The notes beneath the pieces were generated by a model that was not told the origin of the DNA, ran no database searches, and saw nothing but the letters and a program-made list of their open reading frames with translations. Shown here piece by piece: positions 1 through 7,293 of a stretch of 16,086 nucleotides of DNA. The stretch's first letter is position 1. The number at the start of each line of letters is the position of its first letter. The translations under genes and the position numbers were made by a program. Origin of the DNA: Clostridia bacterium (GTDB lineage: Bacteria > Bacillota > Clostridia > Oscillospirales > Acutalibacteraceae); contig JAFVAZ010000060.1 of the NCBI GenBank assembly GCA_017480265.1, positions 1 to 16,086 of the forward strand. The letters run 5' to 3'.

Positions 1-89
1 TGCCCATCACTGACTTTAAAATAAACCTGGCTTTTCTTCCTTGAAATCTTACTCGTTTCTTGCCATCTATTTTTCTCAGCTTTTTTCAT
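1..89 (-). CDS. Possible N-terminal part of a small basic protein, running off the left edge
   Basis: A minus-strand reading frame opens at an ATG (87-89) and stays open for 29 codons to the window edge. It encodes a very basic, Lys/Arg-rich start (MKKAEKNRWQ, then a cluster of Lys and Arg). The frame is also open upstream to a TAG near 155, so a TTG start at about 116 is possible too. An AAAGGGTG stretch at 104-111 could be the ribosome binding site for the ATG, but its spacing of about 14 bases is long. The frame follows parC by about 90 bases on the same strand. I do not recognise the product. The same bases also fit a promoter (88-116), so only one of the two readings may be right. Confidence 0.35.
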   Translation of the reverse strand, partial: MKKAEKNRWQETSKISRKKSQVYFKVSDG

Positions 90-116
90 TTTATCATTTA
101 TTTCACCCTTTGTCAA
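88..116 (-). promoter_or_regulatory. Sigma-A-type promoter candidate downstream of parC
   Basis: Read on the minus strand, TTGACA (111-116) is followed 17 bases later by TAAAAT (88-93). This is a near-consensus vegetative promoter pointing out of the window to the left. If it is real, transcription starts near position 80. The possible ATG at 89 would then lie upstream of the transcript start and could not be used from this promoter. Confidence 0.55.
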
Positions 117-177
117 CCTACTTCTTTTTATTTCTTTAAGAAAAAATTTTCCCTAACCGGGCATACCTTTATACTCA

Positions 178-2424
178 TCAAAATCTCATTTGCAAAGCGT
201 CGTCTACATTTGATGGCAAAGGCTTGGTGCCTTTTACGGGCAATGTTTTTGTTTTATACATAGCATAATTTGGCGCATCTTCAGCACTTATTTCTTTTAC
301 GGCTATTAATTTTTGCCCCTTGGTTAAACTCATCACGGAAATCCCTTGGGTATCTCTGGTTGTTTTTAGGGAGATCATGGACGAATTTACCAACAATACT
401 TTCCCTTGCGATGATGTTAATAGATAATCAGAATCTTTTTTAGCATAAAAAATTCTCACTACTTCAAATTTATCGCAGTATGCTTTGAGGAGCTTTTTGC
501 GGTTTGTTTTTGTTTTATAAGATTTCAGTGTTACCTTGGCCACTTTGCCATTTTCAAAGAAAAATAGCAAAAAACCAACATTATAATCCTTTAAGTTCAG
601 CATATATATTGGTGTCTCGTTTTCTTCCATGCCCAATTTGGCCGCCACGAATTCTCCCAAGGCACTTGCTTTAGTATCTTGGAACTCCGAAACATGAGAT
701 TTATAGACTTGTTGCTTATCTGTGAAAAACAGCAACTCGTCCGTATTATTAGCCGCTACGTGATATAGTATCTTATCGCCTTCTTTTAATTTTTGTTCCG
801 CGTTCATCCTTAAAGATTGCGGTGTAATTTTCTTAAAATACCCTTGACGAGAGAAAAACAAATCCACTGCATATTCCGGCACATCGTTTTCTTCTTTATA
901 TTCAGGTATCTGGTCTTGGTAGATCAGCATTGTTTTCCTTGCTTTTCCAAATTTTTGCGCCACTTCATTAAGCTCAAGGATAATAATATCTCTGATTTTA
1001 TTCTCATCTGATAATATTTCCTTCAAGTCATCTATAGATTCCTTTAAGGAATTAACCTCGTCTATTCTCTTTATCAGGTATTCTTTATTCAGGTGGCGCA
1101 ACTTTATCTCGGCTACATATTCAGCTTGCTTTTCGTCTATTTTAAAGCCTGACATCAAGTTCGGCACAACATTTATCTCTTCTTTGGTATTCCTTATTAT
1201 ATCAATGGCTTTATCTATATCTAGCAATATCTTTTTTAGAGCATTCAAAAGATGTAACTTTTCTTCTTTTCGTTTAAGCGAAAACGCCGTCCTGCGCCTT
1301 ATACATTCAGTCCGGAACGCTATCCACTCATGCAATAAATCCTTAATCCCCAAAACTTTTGGGGTTCCTTTTATTAAGACATTGAAATTACAAGAGAAAC
1401 TATCTTCCAAGGGAGTCATTTTGAATAGCTTTTGCATAAGTTTCTCAGGGGCTACTCCGCGCTTTAGGTCTATTGTGATCTTTAGACCATCTATACCCGT
1501 TTCATCCCTGATGTCACTGATCTCTTTTACTTGATTTTTCTTAGAAAGTTCGATAATTTTTTCAATTATAGCTTCAGTGGTGGTAGTAGGTGGGATGCTG
1601 CTTATATCTATACAATTGGCACTTTTGTCATATATAAATTTACCCCTAACCTTTATACTACCTCTGCCTGTTTTATAAATATCGTCGAGCAAATCTTCGT
1701 TATAAAGTATATTGCCTCCACCCGGAAAATCCGGCGCTATCAGTGTAGATTTTATGTCATGTTCCGGATTCTTGATAAGTTCTATTGTAGTATTGCAAAT
1801 CTCTCTCAGATTAAACGGACAAATAGAGCTTGCCATCCCTACAGCAATGCCGGTATTGGCATTTACCAATATCGACGGGAACTTTGCCGGCAATAAACTG
1901 GGTTCCATTAGAGTATTATCATAATTCGGGACGAAATCTACTGTATCTTTATCTATATCTGCAAATAGCTCTGTGCAAATTTCGTCCAACTTAGCTTCTG
2001 TATAGCGGGATGCTGCCCAGGCCATATCTCTGGAATAAAATTTGCCAAAGTTGCCCTTAGAATCCACATACGGATGTAATAGCGCTTCGTACCCTCTGCT
2101 TAATCTTACCATTGTATCGTAGATGGCGCTATCTCCATGCGGGTTGAGCTTCATCGTTTGCCCTACTATATTGGCAGATTTTGTCCTTGCTTTGTCTAGC
2201 AGCCCCATTTTATACATAGTATAGAGCAGCTTCCTGTGTGATGGCTTAAAGCCGTCTATCTCCGGTATGGCCCTAGATAAAATCACGCTCATCGCATAGG
2301 GCATATAATTTTGCTCTACTGTGCTTACTATGGGTTGCTCTACAGTTTCTCCTGCTCCTTCTATTATCCCTTTTATTGTAGGGATTCTGCTTTTTAAGGG
2401 TTTATTGTGTTTATTTATCGGCAT
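178..2424 (-). CDS. parC: DNA topoisomerase IV subunit A (ParC-type; GyrA/ParC family)
   Basis: This is the DNA-cleaving and rejoining subunit of a type II topoisomerase. It forms an A2B2 complex with ParE, encoded just upstream, and decatenates or relaxes DNA in the cytoplasm. The 748-residue product opens with the GyrA/ParC N-terminal arm (residues 35-60). The winged-helix region follows, with the quinolone-determining segment HGDSAIYDT (96-104, Ser99) and the catalytic tyrosine in ASRYTEAKL (Arg140-Tyr141). A tower and coiled-coil region and a short C-terminal domain complete it. I saw no GyrA box (QRRGGKG), which favours ParC over GyrA. The frame can be extended 35 codons upstream to 2529, but that extension lies in the hairpin element and has unusual composition. 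The ATG at 2422-2424 has AAAGGGAA (2431-2438) upstream, so I use it. The stop is TGA at 178-180. I see no clear terminator downstream. Confidence 0.9.
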   Translation of the reverse strand: MPINKHNKPLKSRIPTIKGIIEGAGETVEQPIVSTVEQNYMPYAMSVILSRAIPEIDGFKPSHRKLLYTMYKMGLLDKARTKSANIVGQTMKLNPHGDSAIYDTMVRLSRGYEALLHPYVDSKGNFGKFYSRDMAWAASRYTEAKLDEICTELFADIDKDTVDFVPNYDNTLMEPSLLPAKFPSILVNANTGIAVGMASSICPFNLREICNTTIELIKNPEHDIKSTLIAPDFPGGGNILYNEDLLDDIYKTGRGSIKVRGKFIYDKSANCIDISSIPPTTTTEAIIEKIIELSKKNQVKEISDIRDETGIDGLKITIDLKRGVAPEKLMQKLFKMTPLEDSFSCNFNVLIKGTPKVLGIKDLLHEWIAFRTECIRRRTAFSLKRKEEKLHLLNALKKILLDIDKAIDIIRNTKEEINVVPNLMSGFKIDEKQAEYVAEIKLRHLNKEYLIKRIDEVNSLKESIDDLKEILSDENKIRDIIILELNEVAQKFGKARKTMLIYQDQIPEYKEENDVPEYAVDLFFSRQGYFKKITPQSLRMNAEQKLKEGDKILYHVAANNTDELLFFTDKQQVYKSHVSEFQDTKASALGEFVAAKLGMEENETPIYMLNLKDYNVGFLLFFFENGKVAKVTLKSYKTKTNRKKLLKAYCDKFEVVRIFYAKKDSDYLLTSSQGKVLLVNSSMISLKTTRDTQGISVMSLTKGQKLIAVKEISAEDAPNYAMYKTKTLPVKGTKPLPSNVDDALQMRF

Positions 2425-2466
2425 TTTAATTTCCCTTTCTTTTTTAAGCTTTAATTTTAACTCTGC

Positions 2467-2572
2467 AGCTAGCGCCGCCGCTAAAGTGCGTAAGCACTTT
2501 AGGGAAAATAGCTTTTCCTCATAGGACAAAAGTTAAAACTTTGTCCTATGGCGGCGGCGCCCGGGTCTAGCT
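2467..2572. repeat. GC-armed multi-hairpin element between parE and parC
   Basis: An outer 10-bp perfect inverted repeat, GCGCCGCCGC (2472-2481) with GCGGCGGCGC (2551-2560), encloses three successive hairpins. The first is CTAAAGTGC/GCACTTTAG (2481-2489/2494-2502, 4-base loop). The second is GGAAAA/TTTTCC (2503-2508/2513-2518, 4-base loop). The third is CATAGGACAAA/TTTGTCCTATG (2520-2530/2540-2550). Outside the GC arms, AGCTA (2467-2471) can pair with TAGCT (2568-2572) across a short bulge. The right end overlaps the parE stop codon. The GC arms stand out in an AT-rich genome. It resembles a palindromic extragenic repeat or MITE-like insertion. It could also act in RNA as a processing or stability element between the two cistrons. 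No second copy is visible in this window. Confidence 0.75.
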
Positions 2573-4549
2573 GACATCTATTGCATCTAGGTACAAGTGT
2601 CCATTTTCTACGATGTACTCTTTCCTCCCGGCCAGATTATCCCCTAGCAATATATCGAAAATCCTGGCGGTTTTTTCAGCATCTTCCGGTATCACCTTGA
2701 TGAGCCTTCTGGTTTTTGGGTTCATGGTAGTCAAATTCATCATTTCCGGTTCATTTTCGCCGAGTCCTTTAGACCTTTGTATGGTATATTTTTCTGCCCC
2801 TATTTTTGAGATGAACTTTTCTTTTTCTTGTTCTGTATAGGCAAAATACGTCTCTGATTTTGTGTTTATCTCATATAGCGGAGACTCTGCTATAAATACT
2901 CTCCCTTCTTTTATCAAAGTAGGCGCTAAGGTATATATCATCGTCAGGAGCAAAGTCCTTATCTGGAAGCCATCCACATCAGCATCTGTGCATATAATAA
3001 TCTTGCTCCATTTTAAAAGCTTAAGGTTAAAGTTCGAAAGATCCTTATTCGCTTTCGTTTTTATTTCCACTCCGCAACCCAAAACCTTAATCAGATCTGT
3101 TATAATCTCATTTTTAAAGATTTTATTATAATCCGCCTTTAAGCAATTTAAGATCTTGCCCCGTATAGGGATAATTCCCTGAAAATTTGGGTCTCTTGCT
3201 TGTTTGCAAGCACCTAGAGCCGAGTCCCCTTCCACTATGAAGAGTTCTCTCTCGGAGATATCCTTGCTCCTACAATCCACAAACTTAGCTACTCTATTGG
3301 TCATATCCATATTGCTTGTCAGTTTTTTCTTTATGTTGAGCCTGGTTTTCTCTGCATCTTCGCGGCTTCTTTTATTTATCAAGACCTGCATAGCTACTTT
3401 CTCAGCATCCGCAGGGTTTTCTATAAAAAAAACTTCCAACTGATGCTTAAAAAGTTCCGTCATGGCGTTTTGTATGCCTTTATTTGTGATCGATTTCTTC
3501 GTTTGATTTTCATACGAAGTCACATTTGAAAACGAAGAGACAACCATAACTAAGCAATCTTCTATATCTGCAAATGTTATCTTGCTTTCGCTTTTGTTGT
3601 ACTTCCCACTCTTTTTTAAGTAAGAATCTATCTCAGATACAAACGCTGCCTTGACGGCCTTCTCTGGGGCGCCCCCATACTCCAAGTAGCTAGAATTGTG
3701 ATAATATTCCACCAACTTTACTTTATTAGAAAAAGTGACCGCTGCACTTATTTTAGTCTTATATAGGGGCTTGTCCGATCTATCTTGTACCATTTTCTCT
3801 GCGTACCAGGTTTGTATCGGGACTAGGTTATCTTCTCCCACCACTTCTTTAACGTGGTCTACGATCCCATTTTCATATTTAAATTTAGTCTCTGCAAATT
3901 CCCCATCCATTTCCTCCAAAAATATGAACTCGATCCCTGCATTTATTATCGCTTGACGTCTCATAACGTCCTTGAAATATTCAGCTGGGACGGCTATATC
4001 CGTAAAGACTTCCATATCCGGCTTCCAGCGGATCGTAGTTCCTGTATCTTGCTCATTATAAGGTTCTTTTTGCAGACCTCCTATATTTTCACCTTTTTTG
4101 AAGTTTAAAGTATACAAAAAACCATCGCGTTTAATCTTAGCCGTCATGTATTCAGAAGCATACTGCGTTGAGCAAAGACCTAAGCCATTTAACCCCAAGG
4201 AATACTCGTAGTTTTCCAAGGCGCTGTTATTATATTTCCCGCCTGCATAAAGCTCGCAAAACACTAGTTCCCAGTTATACTTTTTTTCATTATTATTATA
4301 GTCAACCGGGATGCCTCGACCATTATCTTCGATTTCTATAGATTTATCTTTATATAAAGTAACCTTGATAGTTTTCCCATAGCCTTCCCTTGCTTCATCA
4401 ATCGAGTTTGATAGTATCTCGAAGATCGAATGTTCGCAGCCTTCTAAGCCATCTGAGCCAAAGATAACCCCGGGGCGCTTCCTTACTCTATCTGCACCTT
4501 TTAGCGATGATATACTGTCGTTGTCGTATATTTTTTTCTTATTATGCAT
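2567..4549 (-). CDS. parE: DNA topoisomerase IV subunit B (ParE-type; GyrB/ParE family)
   Basis: This is the ATP-hydrolysing subunit of the type II topoisomerase, partner of ParC downstream. The 660-residue product has a full GHKL ATPase domain: Asn48 in NSIDEA, the DNGRGIP motif (75-81), GLNGLG (119-124) and the QTKKS loop (349-353, Lys351). The TOPRIM domain has EGDSALG (440-446), where most GyrB/ParE proteins have EGDSAGG, and TDADVDG (521-527) as the metal-binding DxD. The C-terminal GyrB part holds SKGLGE (593-598). The length fits ParE (about 640-660) and there is no large insertion of the proteobacterial GyrB type. The ATG at 4547-4549 is preceded by AAGGTGG within 4555-4565. The gap to parC is 142 bases and holds the hairpin element, with no new promoter evident, so the two genes are probably co-transcribed. 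Assignment as ParE rather than a second GyrB rests on the pairing and length. Confidence 0.9.
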   Translation of the reverse strand: MHNKKKIYDNDSISSLKGADRVRKRPGVIFGSDGLEGCEHSIFEILSNSIDEAREGYGKTIKVTLYKDKSIEIEDNGRGIPVDYNNNEKKYNWELVFCELYAGGKYNNSALENYEYSLGLNGLGLCSTQYASEYMTAKIKRDGFLYTLNFKKGENIGGLQKEPYNEQDTGTTIRWKPDMEVFTDIAVPAEYFKDVMRRQAIINAGIEFIFLEEMDGEFAETKFKYENGIVDHVKEVVGEDNLVPIQTWYAEKMVQDRSDKPLYKTKISAAVTFSNKVKLVEYYHNSSYLEYGGAPEKAVKAAFVSEIDSYLKKSGKYNKSESKITFADIEDCLVMVVSSFSNVTSYENQTKKSITNKGIQNAMTELFKHQLEVFFIENPADAEKVAMQVLINKRSREDAEKTRLNIKKKLTSNMDMTNRVAKFVDCRSKDISERELFIVEGDSALGACKQARDPNFQGIIPIRGKILNCLKADYNKIFKNEIITDLIKVLGCGVEIKTKANKDLSNFNLKLLKWSKIIICTDADVDGFQIRTLLLTMIYTLAPTLIKEGRVFIAESPLYEINTKSETYFAYTEQEKEKFISKIGAEKYTIQRSKGLGENEPEMMNLTTMNPKTRRLIKVIPEDAEKTARIFDILLGDNLAGRKEYIVENGHLYLDAIDVS

Positions 4550-4618
4550 TATCTTGCCACCTTCCCTTTCTCTATATCGGCAGGCTAAGTCTACCGGATC
4601 ATCCAGCCATAATAATAA

Positions 4619-4646
4619 TTTATATCATTTTTCCTCGTTATGTCAA
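4619..4646 (-). promoter_or_regulatory. Promoter of the parE-parC operon
   Basis: On the minus strand TTGACA (4641-4646) is followed after 16 bases by TATAAA (4619-4624). This predicts a start near 4612 and a 5' leader of about 60 bases before parE. The -35 box matches consensus exactly. Confidence 0.7.
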
Positions 4647-4657
4647 GTAAACATTAA

Positions 4658-4813
4658 AAAGGGCTACTGGTAAAATTCATACTAGGCTTTAAAGTAGCTC
4701 TGGGAAGTGTAAGTACGGCTCTGCCAAAAATTCCGGATGGCTTCAGGTTAATGCAATTGAGGACATGGGGCCGTCAGAGGGGTGATCTTGCAAATGATAA
4801 AATAGTAATGTAA
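4658..4813 (+). other. Unexplained GC-rich segment with an open frame lacking a start (possible gene remnant or RNA)
   Basis: The stretch 4661-4790 is about 48 percent GC, clearly richer than the AT-rich spacers on both sides. It lies between the divergent parE and pgi promoters. In the plus frame starting at 4658 it stays open for 51 codons up to TAA at 4811-4813. The encoded peptide looks protein-like (for example VALGSVSTALPKIPDGF), but it has no credible start codon or ribosome binding site, and I do not recognise it. It also contains a possible 8-bp stem with one G-U pair, GGGCTACT (4661-4668) with AGTAGCTC (4693-4700). It could be a decayed gene fragment or a small structured RNA. No known riboswitch or SRP/6S/tmRNA hallmark was seen. 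Confidence 0.35.
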
Positions 4814-4816
4814 AAT
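4788..4816 (+). promoter_or_regulatory. pgi promoter
   Basis: TTGCAA (4788-4793) is followed 17 bases later by TAAAAT (4811-4816). Transcription would start near 4823, just before the GGAGGA ribosome binding site at 4835-4840. Confidence 0.65.
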
Positions 4817-4845
4817 AATTTAAATTATGAATTTGGAGGACTGAG

Positions 4846-6147
4846 ATGCCAGTTAAACTAGACACAAGTTATTTAAATAAATTTATCAAACAACATGAAT
4901 ATTCACAGATACAACCTTTGGTTAAGATGGCGCATGATATTTTGCAGTATAAATCAGAAAATGACAGAACAGCGTTCACAGGATGGGTAGATTTACCGCA
5001 TAATCAAGATAAAAAAGAATTAGAAAAGATAAAATCTGCAGCGCAAAAGATACAAGAAAACTCACAAGTGTTAATAGTCATCGGCATTGGCGGCTCATAC
5101 CTTGGAGCTAGGGCAATTATAGAATTTTTAAAATCGAACAACTACAACTTGCTACCCAAAGATACCCCGGATATCTTCTTTGTAGGTAATAACCTTAGCG
5201 CTTCCTATATGCAAGAGATCTTAAAAATCTGTGAAAATAAAAATGTTTCGATCAATGTAATATCAAAATCCGGCACTACAGCAGAACCGGCCGTAGCTTT
5301 TAGGATTTTTAGAGAATTTCTAGAAAATAAATACGGAAAAGCTAACGCAAGAGACCGCATATATTGTACTACCAATATAAGAAGCGGTGAATTAAAAGAA
5401 CTAGCGGATAAGAATGGGTACGAAACCTTTATAATACCGGATAATATTAGTGGCAGGTTTTCGGCCTTTACTCCGGCCGGACTGCTACCTATAGCAGTAG
5501 CTGGGGTAGATATTGATAGATTGCTATATGGAGCCAAAAGCGCACAAGACGCTCTAATGCACGAAGATATAAATAAAAACGATTGCTATAAATATGCCGC
5601 TATCCGCAGGTTACTTTATAATAAAGGAAAGGAAATTGAAATCTTAGAAACCTACGAGCCTAGGATGCATATGTTTAGTGAATGGTTTAAGCAGCTGTTT
5701 GGCGAGAGCGAAGCTAAAGACGGCAAAGGTATTTTCCCTACGTCTTTAGATTTTACTACAGACCTGCACTCTATGGGGCAACTTCTGCAATCAGGAAAGA
5801 AAAATCTATTCGAAACTGTTTTGCTAGTAAAAGATCCAGGAAACGATATAAGGATCCCATATTTCCCTGAAGATACTGATAAATTAAACTATCTGCATGA
5901 CAAAACAGTTTCCTTTGTAAACTCTCAGGCTGCTTTGGGGACAATCTTAGCACACACCGATGGCGATATCCCCAATATAATTCTAGAGATTTCGCATTTT
6001 GCCGCAGAAGAGATCGGGTATCTGATATATTTCTTTGAAAAAGCCTGCGCTATCTCATGCTATATGCTAGGGGTCAATCCGTTTGATCAGCCTGGTGTGG
6101 AGTTTTATAAAAAGAATATGCTGAACCTTTTGGGTAAGCCAAAATAA
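4846..6147 (+). CDS. pgi: Glucose-6-phosphate isomerase
   Basis: This cytoplasmic enzyme interconverts glucose 6-phosphate and fructose 6-phosphate in glycolysis and gluconeogenesis. The 433-residue protein is close to the usual 445-450 of Firmicute Pgi. It has IGIGGSYLGARA (79-90), the phosphate-binding ISKSGTT (139-145), a SGRFSAFTPAGLLP loop (202-215), the catalytic glutamate in FGESEAKDG (285-293, Glu287), and the C-terminal signature FDQPGVEFYKK (413-423) with the catalytic lysine. The start is fixed by GGAGGA at 4835-4840, five bases before the ATG. The gene has its own promoter upstream and a hairpin terminator downstream, so it is probably a single-gene transcript. The phosphoglucomutase encoded at 9033-10745 uses the same hexose-phosphate pool. 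I see no missing active-site residue. Confidence 0.97.
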   Translation: MPVKLDTSYLNKFIKQHEYSQIQPLVKMAHDILQYKSENDRTAFTGWVDLPHNQDKKELEKIKSAAQKIQENSQVLIVIGIGGSYLGARAIIEFLKSNNYNLLPKDTPDIFFVGNNLSASYMQEILKICENKNVSINVISKSGTTAEPAVAFRIFREFLENKYGKANARDRIYCTTNIRSGELKELADKNGYETFIIPDNISGRFSAFTPAGLLPIAVAGVDIDRLLYGAKSAQDALMHEDINKNDCYKYAAIRRLLYNKGKEIEILETYEPRMHMFSEWFKQLFGESEAKDGKGIFPTSLDFTTDLHSMGQLLQSGKKNLFETVLLVKDPGNDIRIPYFPEDTDKLNYLHDKTVSFVNSQAALGTILAHTDGDIPNIILEISHFAAEEIGYLIYFFEKACAISCYMLGVNPFDQPGVEFYKKNMLNLLGKPK

Positions 6148-6164
6148 GAATATATAATGTTATC

Positions 6165-6199
6165 AAAAGCTTTGTTTTCACTCGTAAGACAAAGCTTTT
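6165..6199 (+). terminator. pgi terminator
   Basis: A perfect 10-bp inverted repeat, AAAAGCTTTG (6165-6174) with CAAAGCTTTT (6190-6199), begins 17 bases after the pgi stop. The loop is 15 bases. The T run is partly inside the stem and followed by AGTCTTT, so it is not a textbook terminator, but its position supports the call. Confidence 0.65.
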
Positions 6200-6218
6200 A
6201 GTCTTTACCGTAAACGTA

Positions 6219-6247
6219 TTGTAGAAAGGGAAAATAAATATTATAAT
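6219..6247 (+). promoter_or_regulatory. Promoter of the GNAT gene
   Basis: TTGTAG (6219-6224) is followed after 17 bases by a perfect TATAAT (6242-6247). The predicted start near 6254 leaves a very short leader before the ATG at 6270. Confidence 0.55.
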
Positions 6248-6269
6248 TACTTCATATGAGGTTTACTCA

Positions 6270-7169
6270 ATGACATGCAGAAATAAGAGAGGTAAGTTTT
6301 TTGTGATTATTGAAAGAGTGACAAGTAAAAATAGAAAAACATACAGCAATTTATTATTGAACACTCCTATAAACAGCGACACGATATGCTACGGAGCCAA
6401 GGTGAGTGACGACTTTGCTTCCGGGATAATATTAGCAAAAAAAGATGGCGAGAACCCAACAAGGTGGAACATAAAAACATTCTATGTATCTAGCTTTTTC
6501 CGCAATTTGGGCATAGGGTCCAAGCTTTTAGAAAATCTGATAGAAGAAGTAAAGACGAGGGGGAGCGCTAAGCTATGCTTGACGGTAGTAACTTCTGAGC
6601 AATCTTTCGAAAAATTAAAAGATTTTTTATCAAAACGAAAGTTTGAAAACCCTACAACCCTTACTACTGTGTACCGTTTCTCTGAGGAAATTTTTGGCAG
6701 CAATATAGTCAGAGCCAGCCTAAATAGTTCAAATCCATTTGAAACTATAAAATTTGTCCCGATAAATGACGTCCCTGGCCCAATAATGTCAGATTTAAAA
6801 ATTAACGAAGGCATTACTTATCCGAAAAACCTATCTTTGTTTATAAACGAGAATAAATTGGAGCATATAAATTCATTTGTCGCCATAGAAAATAACGAAA
6901 AAGCCGTTGGATGGATAACTGGCCTTCTCGCTCCCGGCGATTTAATCTTATATAGAACTTTTTTTGTTGATAAAGAATATAGAAAAAATGCACTGGGCCT
7001 TGCACTCCTCAATGAAGCTTTAAAAACACACCTGACGAAATTCAAAAATCTCGAAGGGCTTTGTGCCGTTAGCTTAGATAACCACAGTGTTGAAAAATTT
7101 ATTTCTTTATATTTCAAAAGCGTAAAATACAAAAAACACGAATATGAAATGACATTAAAGCTAAATTGA
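6270..7169 (+). CDS. Tandem-GNAT N-acetyltransferase
   Basis: This is a probable acetyl-CoA-dependent N-acetyltransferase with two GNAT domains in one chain of 299 residues. The N-terminal domain carries a clear motif A, FRNLGIGSKLLENLI (77-91, the R-x-x-G-x-G pyrophosphate loop). The C-terminal domain has a similar but less perfect loop, YRKNALGLALLNEAL (237-251), after the beta strand at 228-233. Such fused pairs often keep one active and one degenerate domain. The second loop departs more from consensus, so the first is the likelier acetyl-CoA site. The substrate cannot be told from the sequence. Two starts are possible: the ATG at 6270 with GAGG at 6258-6261, or a GTG at 6303 with AGAGAGG ten bases upstream, which would begin MIIERVTSK like many GNAT proteins. 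It lies between pgi and spoVAD on the same strand with its own promoter, so no pathway link is implied. Confidence 0.8.
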   Translation: MTCRNKRGKFFVIIERVTSKNRKTYSNLLLNTPINSDTICYGAKVSDDFASGIILAKKDGENPTRWNIKTFYVSSFFRNLGIGSKLLENLIEEVKTRGSAKLCLTVVTSEQSFEKLKDFLSKRKFENPTTLTTVYRFSEEIFGSNIVRASLNSSNPFETIKFVPINDVPGPIMSDLKINEGITYPKNLSLFINENKLEHINSFVAIENNEKAVGWITGLLAPGDLILYRTFFVDKEYRKNALGLALLNEALKTHLTKFKNLEGLCAVSLDNHSVEKFISLYFKSVKYKKHEYEMTLKLN

Positions 7170-7194
7170 AAAGTATCCTTTTCTCCTTACTTTT
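7169..7194 (+). terminator. Weak hairpin at the end of the GNAT gene
   Basis: AAAAGTA (7169-7175) can pair with TACTTTT (7188-7194) directly after the stop codon. The stem is AT-rich and has no separate T tail, so termination here is uncertain. Confidence 0.25.
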
Positions 7195-7293
7195 ACCAGT
7201 ATAATCGCAATTTTCAAAATTATATTTAGGGTAATGCATTTTTTATAAAATATAGTAAAAGCTATACTCAAAAGAATAAAAGAAGGAGAAAGT

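Noticed and set aside
2425..2529. 35-codon N-terminal extension of parC
   Set aside because: The extra codons lie in the hairpin element, the peptide is unlike GyrA/ParC proteins, and the internal ATG at 2424 has its own ribosome binding site.
7236..7268. Sigma-G promoter for spoVAD (GCATT ... CTATACT)
   Set aside because: The spacer is about 21 bases, too long for sigma-G, and the -10 does not match CATxxTA well.
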